From positions 888,022 through 952,021 of the forward strand of contig CAJNDS010002302.1 of NCBI GenBank assembly GCA_905221605.1: a stretch of DNA of 64,000 nucleotides. Direction: 5' to 3'. Below are positions 10,618 through 21,490 of this stretch, one piece after another; positions within the stretch are counted from its first letter, which is position 1, and every line of letters starts with the position of its first letter. Below the pieces are notes generated by a model, which searched no databases, had not been told where the DNA came from, and saw nothing but the letters and a program-made list of their open reading frames with translations. A program made the translations under genes and the position numbers. This DNA is from Symbiodinium natans. Its lineage: Eukaryota; Sar; Dinophyceae; Suessiales; Symbiodiniaceae.

Positions 10618-10693
10618 TTGGATGTTCCCCCTTACTAACAGTCCCTATTCTCATCCCTATCTAGGATTGTTTGTTTCAGGGGGAACATCCCAA
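10618..10693. mobile_element. MITE-like element, family M1, copy 1
   Basis: 76 bp with terminal inverted repeats: left 'ttggatgttcccccttacta', right the complement of 'ttgggatgttccccc'. Same family as 22038-22138 and 31944-32045 but with a shorter interior. Non-coding. Confidence 0.75.
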
Positions 10694-11286
10694 GTGCAGT
10701 AGGTCACAGCCCTCTCGGATGAAGCCACTAGCGTTTAGGGTTTAGGGTTTGCGTTTTCGGGTTTTGTGGTTAGGGTTTAGGGTTTAGGGTTTAGGGTTTA
10801 ATTTAGGGTTTATGGTTTTGGGGTTTTGGGGTTTTGTGGTTCAGGTTTAGGGTTTCAAAGCAAAGAAAGCAGACCCCGGAGTCGCTTGGAATAGACAGCG
10901 TGCGGCACCTCCCCCATCCCCCCCCCAAAAGAAAAAAAAACAAAAAGCAAAAAAGCAAAAACAAAAGAACAAATATATAACTTTTGTAACAGAAAAGCAA
11001 AAACTGAAAGCTGTACAAACCCGAAACCCTGTTGTTTGGCTAGTTGGTGACGGGCACTTCATTCACCGCAAGAGGTGGCCCAGATCCTACAGGGATGGAA
11101 ACGGATCCTGTGGTGGGGGGGGGGGGGGGGGGGGGAAAGGGGCTAGGGTTAGGGTTTAGGAGGGGCTTTTCTGCGGAGACCGTTTTCCAAAATGGCTGGA
11201 AGCGGCCGGTGTTACCGTCATCGCTTGGAGCCTGAAGACTCCCTGGCCCTAGCGTGTCTATGAGCGCATGCAGGGTGCTGGACACA

Positions 11287-11362
11287 GTGTTGTGGTGGCT
11301 TTGGAAGCGATGGGCAGTGCACGCAGTGTTGTGGTGGCTTTGGAAGCGATGGGCAGTGCTTC
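11287..11362. repeat. 37-bp tandem duplication
   Basis: Two almost identical copies of a unit containing 'ttgtggtggctttggaagcg' and 'atgggcagtgc', end to end. Confidence 0.85.
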
Positions 11363-11572
11363 TAAAAACGCGGAATAACCACTCAAAAGCCTAAGCAGTA
11401 AAAACCCTACAACCGAGTCTCAAAATGGCCAATAGGCTGGGACAATACCTGCAGCCTGCGATAGCCTGATCTTCCGGAGCAGGGAGGGGTTCGGGTTTAT
11501 AGGGTCTGGGGGTTAGGCTGAAGGATGCCCTAAACCGTAAGCCCTAGAACCTAAAGCAGAAATGCAAGCCCT

Positions 11573-11694
11573 AACCCTAGATCCTAGACCCTAGACCATA
11601 GACCCTAGACCCTAGACCCTAGACCCTAGACCCTAGACCCTAAACCCTAAACCCTACACCCTACACCCTAAACCCTAAACCCTAAACCTAAGCC
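11573..11694 (+). repeat. CCCTAGA block passing into CCCTAAA
   Basis: A homogeneous block of the variant CCCTAGA (about 8 units) followed by canonical CCCTAAA with CCCTACA variants. The block-wise change argues for local amplification of a variant. Confidence 0.9.
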
Positions 11695-11729
11695 CTAAAC
11701 AGCTGAATTGAGCCTCCCTTTCGCCCAAG

Positions 11730-11789
11730 GCCTCCCAGGTCCTTGAAGCTCTCCGCTCGCAAGCCGGCAGTGTCTGCTGCCTCAGAGCA
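11730..11789 (+). CDS. Coiled-coil exon
   Basis: After 'ctttcgcccaag' reads ASQVLEALRSQAG in phase 0; GT choices at 11770 (phase 1) or 11790 (phase 0). CCCTAAA lies on its left, TTTAGGG from about 11801 on its right. Confidence 0.5.
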
Positions 11790-11800
11790 GTTGGGATGCT

Positions 11801-12140
11801 GGGGTTTAGGGTTTAGGGTTTTAGGGTTTAGGGTTTTAGGGTTTCAGGGTTTCAGGGTTTCAGGGTTTAGGGTTTTAGGTTTTTAGGGTATTATAGGGTT
11901 TTATAGGGTTTTAGGGTTTTAGGGTTTTAGGGTTTTAGGGTTTTAGGGTTTTAGGGTTTCAGGGTTTCAGGGTTTAGGTTTTAGGGTTTTAGGGTTTAGG
12001 GTTTCAGGGTTTTAGGGTTTTAGGGTTTGAGAGTTTTAGGGTTTTAGGGTTTAAGGGTTTAAGGGTTTAGGGTTGGGGTTTAGGATGTAGGGTGTTAGGG
12101 CTTTGGGGTTTTAGGGTTTTAGGGTTGGGGTTCAGGATGT
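11801..12140 (+). repeat. TTTTAGGG / TTTCAGGG variant array
   Basis: About 340 bp of 7- and 8-mers, dominated by the 8-mer TTTTAGGG and the variant TTTCAGGG rather than canonical TTTAGGG. Variants are clustered in runs. Confidence 0.9.
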
Positions 12141-12679
12141 AGGGTGTAGAGATTGGTCTAACACAGTTCGACCTTTAAGTTCTGATAAATGTTGAAGCAT
12201 TGTAATGAATATTTGATCATCAGGTTGAGGGGAAGTTTGGTGTTGAGGAGTTTGGTTCTATTCTAGGGGTCGTATATGGGTCATATTGGGCACCTCAACC
12301 CATCATCCCCAAAAGACGTATGAGGTTTCGGACTCCCAAGGGCTTATATAGGGCTTTGCGGATGTAGGGCTTGGGCTGGGAGGCATAACCGGGCTTCGGG
12401 CGGGTTCTCTTGGAGGTGGGGTTTAGGGTTTAGGGTTTAAGGGTTTAGGGGTTTAGGGTTTAAGGGTTAAGGGTTTAGGGTTAAGGGTTTAGGGTTTAAG
12501 GGTTTAGGGTTTAGGGTTTAGGGGCTCAGGGGGTTAAGGGTTTTGTGGAGATCCTTACGCTCCCCCCCCCCCCCCCCCGGCCTGGCCCCCCCCCTGAAAT
12601 ACGCCCCTCGCAACCTTAAAACCAAGCCCTAAACCCTAAACCGGAAACCCTCCCCGGTAGCCACGCCCGAAAACTCCAG

Positions 12680-12720
12680 GAACAAGAGGCCTCCCAAAAC
12701 CATCGTTTCGAATCAATTGA
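12680..12720 (+). CDS. Short exon-like island
   Basis: After 'aaaactccag' reads EQEASQNHRFESI to a GTGGCT at 12721. Composition fits the surrounding coiled-coil protein; phase continuity was not established here. Confidence 0.4.
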
Positions 12721-13064
12721 GTGGCTCTAAGGGGGCCCTGGAGTGTACATTGGCTCTGCGTGGGGGGGGGGGGGGCCCTTAGGATCCTTCAGAAATAGGG
12801 ATTGGGGTTCATGGTTTAGGGTTTTAGGGTTTAGGGTTTAGGGTTTAAATGGTTTAGGGTTTAAATGGTTTAGGGTTTAAATGGTTTAGGGTTTAGGGTT
12901 TAGGGTTTAGGGTGAGGGTTTAGGGCTAGGGGCTTAGTGCCCATGACTCATCTCGAAACACTGAACCCTAAAGCCTGAACCTTCAACCCAAAAAACCCTA
13001 AACCCTAAACCCTAAACCCTAAACCCTAAACCCTAAACCCTAAACCCTAAACCCTAAATCCCAG

Positions 13065-13188
13065 CCATCGCCGCCTTGGCCGATGTAGGTAAAAGGGGAC
13101 CTCAAGCACTGGAGTGCAAATTAAAAGATCGCTTCGACGATGGGACTTCGCTGGATAAGATGACTGAAAGCACTCAGGGTTTAGGGTT
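13065..13188 (+). CDS. Exon, 40 codons
   Basis: After 'aaatcccag' a 2-base start leads through ALADVGKRGPQALECKLKD and on to an Asp/Thr-rich tail, ending at the GT of the first TTTAGGG unit in phase 2. A CCCTAAA array (12985-13058) abuts its left side. One of the longest islands precisely filling the gap between opposed arrays. Confidence 0.6.
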
Positions 13189-13226
13189 TAGGGTTTAGGG
13201 TTTAGGGTTTAGGGTTTAGGGTTACG

Positions 13227-13495
13227 CTGGGCTGTTGCCACTGGACAACATCTTCCACTTGACAGCCTTGCGCTATGAGGGCAGTCGGATCTGTCTGAAC
13301 AATCGTCGTTTGCATGCACCTAAGCAGTACCAGTCTTGTCCGTGCCACAGCACCGAGACCGGCGAGCGCAGGCTTTGCCACTGGTTCCATTGGGGTTGCC
13401 CTTTGCGCGGCTTGCGAGCTCCGGAGCTGGCGGCGGATTCTTTCGAGCCTTTCTTGCTTGAGCTCTCTGCCTTGTCAGCGGCTGCGGTCACAGGG
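13227..13495. CDS. Coding-like island, strand uncertain
   Basis: About 270 bp is open on + (Cys/His-rich, with CHWFHWGCPLRGL) and also on the minus strand (Lys/Ser-rich, with KKGSKESAASSG). Neither frame shows a family I recognise. A stray coding fragment, an exon cluster or a pseudogene are all possible. Confidence 0.3.
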
Positions 13496-14059
13496 TTGAG
13501 GGTTGAGGGTTTAGGGTGCGGTTGGGGGTTGTTAGATGCTTTGAAACTGACATTGTTGCCATATCCAGGGCCTTCTAGTGAGCCCCAACCTTTTAGGGCT
13601 AGGCAACTCAAATCAGGGCATTGTCTTGCTGGCTTTGCTTCTTTGACTCTTACAGCGTACCTTCGGGGGGTATATCTATACATATGGGGGTATATAGGGG
13701 GTTCCCTCACAACTGAGCTTGGAGATATGGCCCACCCTAACCTTGTAAGGGAATTGCCTGGATTTAGGGTTGAGTGGGGAAATTCTTGAGGGTTGAGGGT
13801 TTAGGGCCTATGAGTGTTGCGTAGGAGAGGAGGGAGGAGGCAAGGGACTCATCGATCCGAGTCCATCCTTAAATAGAGAATCCGAAGCCCTAAGCTCCAA
13901 ACCCTAAATGATGTTTAGCCATGCCGAGCCGATGAAAGCAAGCTCTATCTAAACCCTGAACCCTAAACCCTAAACCTTAAATCCTAAAACCCTAAAACCC
14001 GAAACCCTAAACCCTAAACCCCTAAACCCCCAACCCGAAGCCATTGAAGATTGCATAAG

Positions 14060-14104
14060 GAGATCGCCGCTGGCAAGAAGTCCATCGACGAGCTGCACGA
14101 GAAG
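14060..14104 (+). CDS. Coiled-coil exon before the LINE
   Basis: Phase 0 after 'gattgcataag', reading EIAAGKKSIDELHEK to GTGCTC in phase 0. The next coding island on the far side of the LINE (20193) also starts in phase 0, so the LINE appears to sit within one intron. Confidence 0.6.
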
Positions 14105-14198
14105 GTGCTCTTGTTGAGCATGAAAAATTGACCCACCCTCAAGCAAATCAATATAGGGGTCTCAATAGTTAAAGCAGTTTTTTTTTTTGGGGGGGGGT

Positions 14199-14262
14199 TA
14201 TTATAGTATACAAAGGGACCATGAGGGAATACTATTAGTAATTATTCAACCTCTATAGTACA
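14199..14262. mobile_element. Short interspersed element, family M4
   Basis: Contains 'ttatagtatacaaagggacc' and 'gagggaatactattagtaat'. Diverged copies, some inverted, lie at 25055-25180 (two in tandem), 36898-36975 and 45908-45980. Non-coding; the copies are AT-rich near the ends. Confidence 0.55.
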
Positions 14263-14484
14263 TGGTAAGGCTTGTTGGGCTCCAAAAAGCAAAAGTTAGC
14301 GAGAGGCCTTGCTGCACCCTAAACCCCAAACCGGGCCTAAACCCGAAATACCTAAACCCAGACCCTACAGGCCTGTTTGGGGTTTTGTTTCTGTTTAGGG
14401 TTTTGGGGTTTAGGGTTTAGGGTTAGGCTCACGAGTGCTCAAGTTTTCGCGCCCCCCTTCCGCTTTGTAGCCCTCACAGACGCC

Positions 14485-15950
14485 ATGGCAGACTCATCAA
14501 AGGTGCTGGAGACGATGGCCTCGCAGCTCTCCGCAGTGGCTGCTGGCCTAGAGGCATTACGAGTGCAAGGGGCGGCTCAGACGGCCGCAAACGCCGAGAC
14601 GGCCGACAAGCTCGAGGAGATGCAGCGGCGCATCTCACAGCATGATGCCCTGCTCACAGGTGATGGCCCTTCGGTGCTCTCCACAGCAGCGCCAGTGGCT
14701 CGACCCCAGGATTGGGAGATCCGAATCCACGGAGATGCAGGCCCCACACAGTCGGTGACCAGAGAGGAGTGCGCGGCAATGATCACGGAGGCCCTGCAGA
14801 CGAAGGTGGGCCCCGCTCTCCAGGCAGCATTCTCACAGGTCGGTGCCGAGCTTGTCCAACACGCCGAGAAGATTAACACCCTGGAACACGAGGTACGCAT
14901 GCTAAAAATCAGAACGGCGTGGACGGAGAAGGACCTGCTGTACTCACAGATAGAGGATGCAAAGAGAACCCTTGTGCTGAGAAATTTCCCAGACTGGACC
15001 ACAGCAGCAGACCGTGAGCTCACAGTGGCAGAAGCTCTAAAGGAGAACAATCTCGGTTACTTGGAGTGGGGCCTCACAACCACGACCTTGGAGGGCACGG
15101 ATGGCAAGAAGTTTTTGGCTCCGATTTCCATCCTCACAGTCCCGACCTATGCCGCTAGAAAGAAGGTCATGGAGGTTTGCTCCCGCGCTGTGGTTCGCTA
15201 CTGGCACGAGGTGAAGGACGAGGGTCGGACGAGGCGAAGACCGACTCGACTGCAGACGGCAAGAACACGCCTGGAGGTTTCAGCTCGGCCCCTAAGACCA
15301 AAGAGGCAGAAAACGAAACACAGACCTCACAGCCCTCACAGAAAGTCTGGGAGATCAAGACCTGGCACTGGAACCTTCCCATCAAGATGGCGCCAGGAAT
15401 CACCCAATTCGAAAGGCGTCTCGGTGCTCCTTTGCACGGATTAATGAACTCCTATCAGCGCCTCTTCGCGCGCTTCAAGAAGGAGTCCTTGGTGCCAAGG
15501 TGGAAGACCTTGATTCTAGAGGACAAGGAGGGTGCTTGGCTAGGCCGTGTACTTTACAGTCGCAAGACCAGCAGCCTCACAGGAACCACGGGCACCGTGG
15601 CAGACTGGAAATGCGAGGTCCAGCTTCCGGCGGAGCACAAAGACAAAATCCTGGAGTGCTGGCGAGACATTTGGTACGATCAGCTAAAGCAGCAGATCTC
15701 ACAGACGGATGTGGAACAAGAGGCATTTTCCTCGGCCTCACAGAAGACTAGCCAGGACTATGTGGCCGCAGCTCGCCTGAACCGCTTCCTCACCAAGGCC
15801 GTGCCAAGCTACAACGAGGGTGAGGAGCACGGGATCGAGAACTGGGTGGCCCGCTTCAAGTTCGAGTACCCCTGGGAGCTCTCCTTTGTAGGCATCTCAC
15901 AGGAACACCCGGACCGGCAGTTCTTTCAGGAACTCCGCCCAGTGGACTAG
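14485..15950 (+). pseudogene. LINE ORF1 (frameshifted)
   Basis: ATG at 14485 in a strong context (GCCATGG). The first ~250 codons include the coiled-coil stretch ADKLEEMQRRISQHD and a later segment with LVLRNFPDW. Near 15215-15235 the reading moves to another frame, which continues through TWHWNLPIKMAP and ENWVARFKFEYPWELSFVG to a TAG at 15948. ORF1 proteins of LINEs usually bind RNA through coiled-coil trimers; I did not recognise an RRM or zinc knuckle. After the TAG the same frame goes on in coding style, so the stop may be a mutation. Confidence 0.6.
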
Positions 15951-15953
15951 CTG

Positions 15954-16316
15954 ATGGAGGCCATGTCCGCCGACCAGGCCATGGAGACCGCAGTTGCCCC
16001 CGGCGAGACCCTCGCAACCTTTGCCTCGCAGGGCACCAAGAGGCAGCGCTCTTCCGGCACGGAGGGCAGCATGGAGGCCGACTCCACCAAGAGCCCCACT
16101 ACCCCTTCAACTCACAGGAGGAGCTTGAACAGGAGGTGGAGAACGAGAAGATCAGCCACATCAACCGCGGCTACGACATCTCCGGCTACTCCTCTTCTCA
16201 GTGGGAGGATTGGGTCAAGGGCAAGAAGCTCAGGCAGATGGGTTCGGAGGCTGCCCAGGCAGTCCTCACAGGCCGCCCTCGTCCCAGGCTTTCGGCTTGA
16301 AGTTTCGGCAGGCGCG
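15954..16316 (+). pseudogene. LINE ORF1 C-terminal part (frameshifted)
   Basis: In frame with the preceding ORF after its TAG: QAMETAVAPGETLATFASQG, then a Lys/Arg/Ser linker. Near 16100 a second frameshift is needed to read on as EELEQEVENEKISHINRGYD and QWEDWVKGKKLRQM to a TGA near 16300. The recovered tail is charged and plausibly helical. No recognised domain. Confidence 0.5.
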
Positions 16317-16501
16317 TAGGAGCCCCATCTTCCAGCACAGTGTGCTTTTTCAGTGCCTCTCTCACAGAGAGCAACGCTGCGACCGCACAGGTGGAAGAAA
16401 GGGGCGAATTAGCTTGAAGCATGTAAGCACACCCCCCAAAGGTGAGCTGGGCGCGCTGAGCTAATTCTCACAGTTCTGTTTTTAGTTCGGATTTTTCGGG
16501 A

Positions 16502-18700
16502 TTGAGGAATGAGCATTTCGGCGACGAAGTGCAAGCCACCAACCACCCCACCCACGAACACACACTACCGCCACAGCTCCACCACAAGCCTCTCACTCGC
16601 TCACAGCACAAGCGCAGTCTCCGCAGCAGAGACGCAAGACAACGAAGAGCACAACTTCGCATCACCAACAGAGCCACACGCCGGCGCAACTACCGCAGCT
16701 GGCGCTCAGCACTCACACCTACCACCTCCACCGAGCCGTTTCAGGGTAGGGGCTCCCTGGACCGGCCCCACTCAAAGCCTTTATACGACCTCACCGGCCG
16801 CGCTCTCTCACACCGGCGGCTACAGCAGCAAGCAGCAGCGACACACCCAAACAGCACCATCCGCTGCAGCGACCACCAGAACCAGAACCCACAGATGCCA
16901 CAGATTCCGAAGGTTCTTGCAGAACCTCTTCAAGCTCAAGCAAAAGACCCCACAGAACAACAGCACCCCCAACCATCTTCGTACAGATACCAGACCAGCT
17001 CCACAAAGCAGAAGGCAGTGGCAAGCCCGACACGACACCCGCCACCGAGAGCCCATTGGTTCAAAACCCACACTGTACAGCCCAGCAAGAAGGGCAGATA
17101 CAAACACGACCTTCAAACCCCTCCACGGCACCACCTCCGCGGCGCTTTCTGGAACACCACAGGCCTGCTGGAAGCAGCCAAGCTACACACCTTGATACAC
17201 ATTATGCGTAAGCATCGCCTTAGCTGGCTGGCGCTCACAGAGACGCACATGAAGCAGCCTGATCAATTCATGATCGAAGGCTACACCATTACCCACAGCG
17301 CCACAGAAGAGTACGACAGCAAAGGCAAGCCCACACAGACTTTCACAGGAGTCTCCCTCATCACAGCCCCACACCTTACACCCACCATCACAGATCTCAC
17401 CTGCGTCGACGGCAGATTTCTTCGGTTCACCGTCGACACCGTCGAAGCTCCGCTCAGCATCCTGGCGGTTTACGCCCCACACAACCAACGCGAACAGCAA
17501 TGCCGGGACCAGTTCTGGCAAGCACTCACCACACAGCTCTCCACTCACAGAGAACGCACCCCCCTTCCAGTGGTTGGAGACTTCAACGCACTAGCCTTAG
17601 ACGAGCTCGCAGCCATCCCTCACGCCACTGGCCCACACTTCGTCCCAGGCAAAACTGCCGAGGAAGACGAGCCAGACGATGCTGCGGAAGGCGACACCAA
17701 CCAGCGACAGTTCCACGACCTCCTGGCCTCACAGGACTACTGCCTCCCACAGAGCTGGATGGAAAAAGCACCTCGCAATAGACACACCCACAAAAGACCC
17801 AACGGCGACCTCGTACAACTCGACCACGCCATTATACACAAAGACTGGCGCAACATCATCCACGACATCCACACTCTTCCCGGCGCAGCACTCAACAGCA
17901 ACCACTACTTGGTCAAAGTCGACCTGCAGCTCCGCACCAAAGAGGCCAAACGCACACCCCCCAAACCACGCCACACCAGAACCCCCACTGCCGCACAGCG
18001 GCAAGCCTACAACAACCACATCAAGCAAAACTTGGATGCCATCACCCCTACCACAGACTACTCACAACCACCCCCACAGCTTCCTCTCCAATCACAACCA
18101 CATGAGCAATGGCAGAGCCTCCAGGCGACGACCAAGGAAGCCATTAGCGACCACATCCCAACCACCGCGTCCTTCCCCAAACACCCCTGGATCTCACAAG
18201 CTACTTGGCAGCTCATACAGCAACGTTCCGCCGCGCGCCTCGCTCAGAGATTTGATCTTGAGGCCCAACTCCACAAAGACATTAGAAAGCAAGCCCGCAA
18301 AGATAAAACCCAGTGGCTAAAGGAGCGACTGGCCGAAAGCGAGGCCACTCTTGACCCTCGCCAAAAATGGAAGTGGATCAAGAGAGTTCGCTCAGACTAC
18401 AAGCCCAGACCGGTCTCCATTAGAGACTCACAGGGCAAGCCCACCAGCCTCTCAGAGCAAGCCCAAACCTTCGCAGAATACCTGCGAGACTCACACTGGG
18501 CAGCTCCACCTACACCTTACACTGGCCCCACAGACCCAATACACCCGGCAGCAGCAGTGGACCTCTCACCCATCACCACTGCAGAGCTCAACGCAGCACT
18601 TAAAGAGCTGGCGCACAACAAAGCAGCAGGCCCCGACAGCATTCCTGCTGAAGCATGGCAGTGGTTAGACGACCATAACCAAGAGGCTCTCTTGCGGGTC
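16502..18700 (+). pseudogene. LINE ORF2 5' part: AP endonuclease and start of RT
   Basis: One frame is open for most of this span. The first ~210 residues are low-complexity (Thr/His/Gln/Arg). The endonuclease begins near 17141 with GAFWNTTGL and shows LALTETHM (catalytic Glu), VVGDFNA (Asp/Asn), LDHAII and SNHYLVKVD, matching the exonuclease-endonuclease-phosphatase fold that nicks target DNA. Near 18616 comes the first RT block, HNKAAGPDSIPAEAW. Shortly after, near 18690, the reading breaks. Confidence 0.75.
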
Positions 18701-18701
18701 T

Positions 18702-19350
18702 CCAAGCAGCCCTGGACGACAGACTCAGGGAAACCCAATACGGGTTTAGGGCGACGCGCTCAACATCCCAGCCTATTCACATCGTCCGCCGTCTCTTTGA
18801 ACGTGCGGAGGCCACAGGACAAACGCTTTACACCATCTTTCTCGACTGGGAGAAAGCATTCGACAAGATACACCCGGACGCCCTCCTCACAGCGTTGTCT
18901 CGCTACGGCGTCCCACCACATCTCACAGCCCTCATCAACAACATCTACACCTCACCACAATTCACAGTGGCGGCGGCTGGGAAGCAAAGCACCAGGGAGG
19001 AAGCCAGCGCGGGCATTCGTCAAGGATGCCCGCTCTCACCATACCTGTTTCTCATAGTTCACGGTATGGTTATGCACGATGTGGACCGGGAACTCACAGC
19101 TCACGGCGGGTCTCTTCCTTGGCTGTACAGCCAAAACCAGCCCTTCTACGACCTCGCTTATGCGGACGACACAGCACTCATCGCAAGCACGGCTCACAGA
19201 GCAGAACAGCTGCTCCACATCCTGCAGCGGATTGCGGCTCACAGCAACCTCCACCTGAACCTCAAGAAGTGCGTGTTACTACGCTCCCCCACTTCACAGA
19301 ACACAGTCCACTTTCACAACGGCGCCCCCCTCACTATTGAGCAGCACGCC
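18702..19350 (+). pseudogene. LINE ORF2 reverse transcriptase core
   Basis: A new frame reads LDDRLRETQYGFRATRS, FLDWEKAFDKI, AGIRQGCPLSPYLF and AYADDTALIAS, that is RT fingers/palm motifs in the standard order with the YADD catalytic box. The segment expected between HNKAAGPDSIPAEAW and this block, with the conserved YRPISL-type motif, is missing, so this copy has a deletion of several dozen codons as well as a frame change. Catalysis is unlikely. Confidence 0.8.
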
Positions 19351-20075
19351 AATACCTTGGCGTCACAATTAGCAGCGACGGGTCTTCTCACAAAGACGTT
19401 CTCACACGTGTCGCCAAAGCCCGCAAGCACTTTAACTCTCTGCACCAGTTCTGGCGCAACACCGACCTCACACTGAAGTGGAAGTTACGCATTTACAATG
19501 CGGTCTTCATTCCGCTCGTAACATACGGGTTGGAATCAGCAGCGCTCACAAAAGGCGATCTCAACAGACTCGAAGCTTTCCACTCACAGAGTCTTCGAAA
19601 GATCCTCCACTTCAAAAGCACTTACTACACGGAGGTGCTCAACCCCACAGCCCGCACATACACCAACCAAGAGGTGAGAACACTCACCTCACAGCCTCCA
19701 CTCACTCACCACATCCACAAAGCACAGCTGAAACTTTTCGGGCACATTCTTCGATCCCATCCGAACAGTATAGAACGGAACTGCTGCTTCACTAGCGCTT
19801 TTCAGTACAGAGGTGGTCTGGTTGGTGCTGGCCTAAGGCCAGGCAAGAGGAGAGTTCAATGGACAGAACAGTGCACTACAATTCTTTGGCACTGGCTTTT
19901 AAAGTCCTCCAGACCCCCTGCCACTCGCAGCCCTACCTTCCCATACTCTTATCTACAAGCTCACAGAGCTGCTGTAGACCGCCACTTTTGGAGTACCCTA
20001 GTGAGGTTGCCAACGTGCAAGACACTCCTGGAAGCACACTCCTACACAGTCGTTGCTGCTGAGCGAGTTGCATAG
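19351..20075 (+). pseudogene. LINE ORF2 C-terminal thumb and tail
   Basis: After a frameshift near 19345-19350 the reading resumes as QYLGVTISSDGSSHKDV, the usual YLG motif after the RT palm. It continues through VTYGLESAALTKGDL and AQLKLFGHILRSHP, a block common near the end of LINE polyproteins, to a TAG at 20073. No C-terminal zinc knuckle is visible. Confidence 0.7.
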
Positions 20076-20192
20076 GGCCGCCCAAAAAAGGGTTTAGGGT
20101 TTAGGGTTTAGGGTTTTGGGCTTTCCGCTTAAGGGTTGAGAAGATTTCGAGTTGAGGGCTCGGGTATGCTGTAGTGTAGGGACCCCTGTTAG

Positions 20193-20240
20193 CGGTCCAT
20201 CGAGTTCTGGGCCAAGCAGCTGGGCACTCACATAGGTGAT
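20193..20240 (+). CDS. Exon after the LINE
   Basis: Phase 0 after 'ccctgttag', reading RSIEFWAKQLGTHIGD to GTCTCG in phase 0. A longer version to the GT of a TTTAGGG array at 20272 is also open (26 codons, phase 1). The short version fits the phase of the next exon. Confidence 0.5.
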
Positions 20241-20536
20241 GTCTCGGGCTTTGAAGAGCAAGGTCTCAGCCGTTTAGGGTTTAGGGTCCAGGGTTTCGGG
20301 TTTCGGGTTTAGGGTGTACGGTCTAGGTTTTAGGGTGGCTCCGCCCCACAACTCGTGCAAATCCCACAAGCCATGCTGGATCAGGGCGTTTATGCTGGTA
20401 GGGCTTTAGGGTGACCGTTAGCACTCTTCCTTACAGGAAACCCTAAACCCCAAACCCTAAACGCTATATCCGCAACAGCTTAAATCTCACACCACAGACC
20501 CCCCCTCCCCCCAAAAAAAACACACAAACAAATCAG

Positions 20537-20581
20537 GTCAAGACACACGAGGCGGCGATAGCCTCGAAAGAGGAGGAGCTT
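20537..20581 (+). CDS. Coiled-coil exon
   Basis: After 'caaacaaatcag' reads VKTHEAAIASKEEEL in phase 0 and ends in phase 0 at GTTTTC. The HEAAIASKEEEL segment is close in style to the exons at 5744 and 7663. Confidence 0.6.
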
Positions 20582-21196
20582 GTTTTCCCTCTGCTCGACA
20601 TGGCGGCACCACCCTGACTCCTGGAGCTTGTAGGCCTTGGGGTTCAGCAGGGGTGCTCGAATCAGACATGCACAAGCCCTTAAGGCAATAGGTGTATCGG
20701 TTCGTCTAGATAGCTCTTGAGTAAAGGACCCTCAACCCCAAAATACCTCAAAACCCCCGCGCCCTACGCCCTAAACCTTAAACCCCAACCTCAAAACCCT
20801 ACGCAACCCTGCGAAACCCTACGAAACGCTACCTAAGCCCTAACCTTGAACCCTGCCTGCCAGAAAGCCCCATAGGCTCAGGTCATCCCGAAGCCGGAAG
20901 ACACGAGATCCCTGAATAGATAACCCTTATATACACTATGCAGAATGCCATACTGCGGATCCCTTGAAATCCCCTCAAGGGTGGGGACCATACTCAGGGG
21001 TGTACAGGACCAGCTAAGGTATTACACTACGTACAAATCCTGACGTCCCCTAGATCATCGATCCTGTATCATTAACCCTGAATAGCTTATGAGCCCTTTG
21101 TGGATAGATAGACAGTTACACTCCTGTCGCAACCTTACCTGTACGTTTCATGAAAACAGGCAAGCATACTCAAGGGTTTTAGGCAACATCCCTGAT

Positions 21197-21301
21197 GGTC
21201 CATGTACCTAGATAGTATATACTTGGGCCTTAAACCCTGATCCCTAAACGTTAAACCCTTATCCCTGAACCCTGAACCCTAAACCACATGGACCCTCAAG
21301 G
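21197..21301. mobile_element. MITE-like element, family M2, with telomere repeats inside
   Basis: Left arm 'ggtccatgtacctagatagt' and right arm 'cacatggaccctcaagg' are inverted, as in 27709-27817. Much of the interior is CCCTAAA-like repeat, suggesting that telomere-like sequence replaced or expanded within the element. Confidence 0.65.
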
Positions 21302-21490
21302 TGACCGCAAACCCAAAGCCCTGAGAGCTTGGGGCTTAGGGTTTAGGGTTCCGGGTTTAGTGTTAGGGTTTAGGGCTTAGGGTTTAGGTCAAGGGCTTAG
21401 GGTTAGGGCTTCGGGATTAGGGCCCCCAAACCCTGGTTCCTGAGCCCCAAGCCCCGAAACCCAGAAGCCTGAGGGAGGGCCCCCAAGCAG

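Larger units (their letters stand above)
9800..11560. other. Long intron-like stretch
   Basis: Contains a TTTAGGG array (about 10733-10812), a run of about 20 G (11116-11135), an M1 element (10618-10693) and a 37-bp tandem duplication (about 11287-11362). Several open frames exist here but look like shadows of low-complexity sequence. Confidence 0.4.
14473..19966 (+). repeat. Dispersed CTCACAG heptamers in the LINE
   Basis: I count about 30 sense-strand copies (e.g. 14473, 14634, 14653, 14832, 14943, 15019, 15133, 15326, 15335, 15576, 15698, 15737, 15896, 17234, 18886, 18922, 19093, 19193, 19238, 19583, 19688, 19960). They encode Leu-Thr, Ser-Gln or His-Arg depending on phase, so this is a nucleotide signal rather than a repeated peptide. 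It resembles a 3' splice acceptor. Antisense copies were not seen here. Confidence 0.8.
14424..20089 (+). mobile_element. Degenerate APE-type LINE retrotransposon
   Basis: A 5.67-kb non-LTR element with a coiled-coil ORF1 followed by an ORF2 with AP-endonuclease and reverse transcriptase signatures. There are no LTRs, and the 3' end is six A. TTTAGGG repeats in the same orientation abut both ends (about 14396-14423 and 20090-20113), as expected for insertion into an interstitial telomere-like array. Several frameshifts, an in-frame stop and an RT deletion make it inactive. The clade is uncertain; L1/RTE-like LINEs of this kind occur in dinoflagellates. Its body lacks telomere-like arrays and is rich in CTCACAG. 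Confidence 0.85.

Noticed and set aside
14577-15050. 157-codon minus-strand open frame in the LINE
   Set aside because: Shadow of ORF1 on the + strand.
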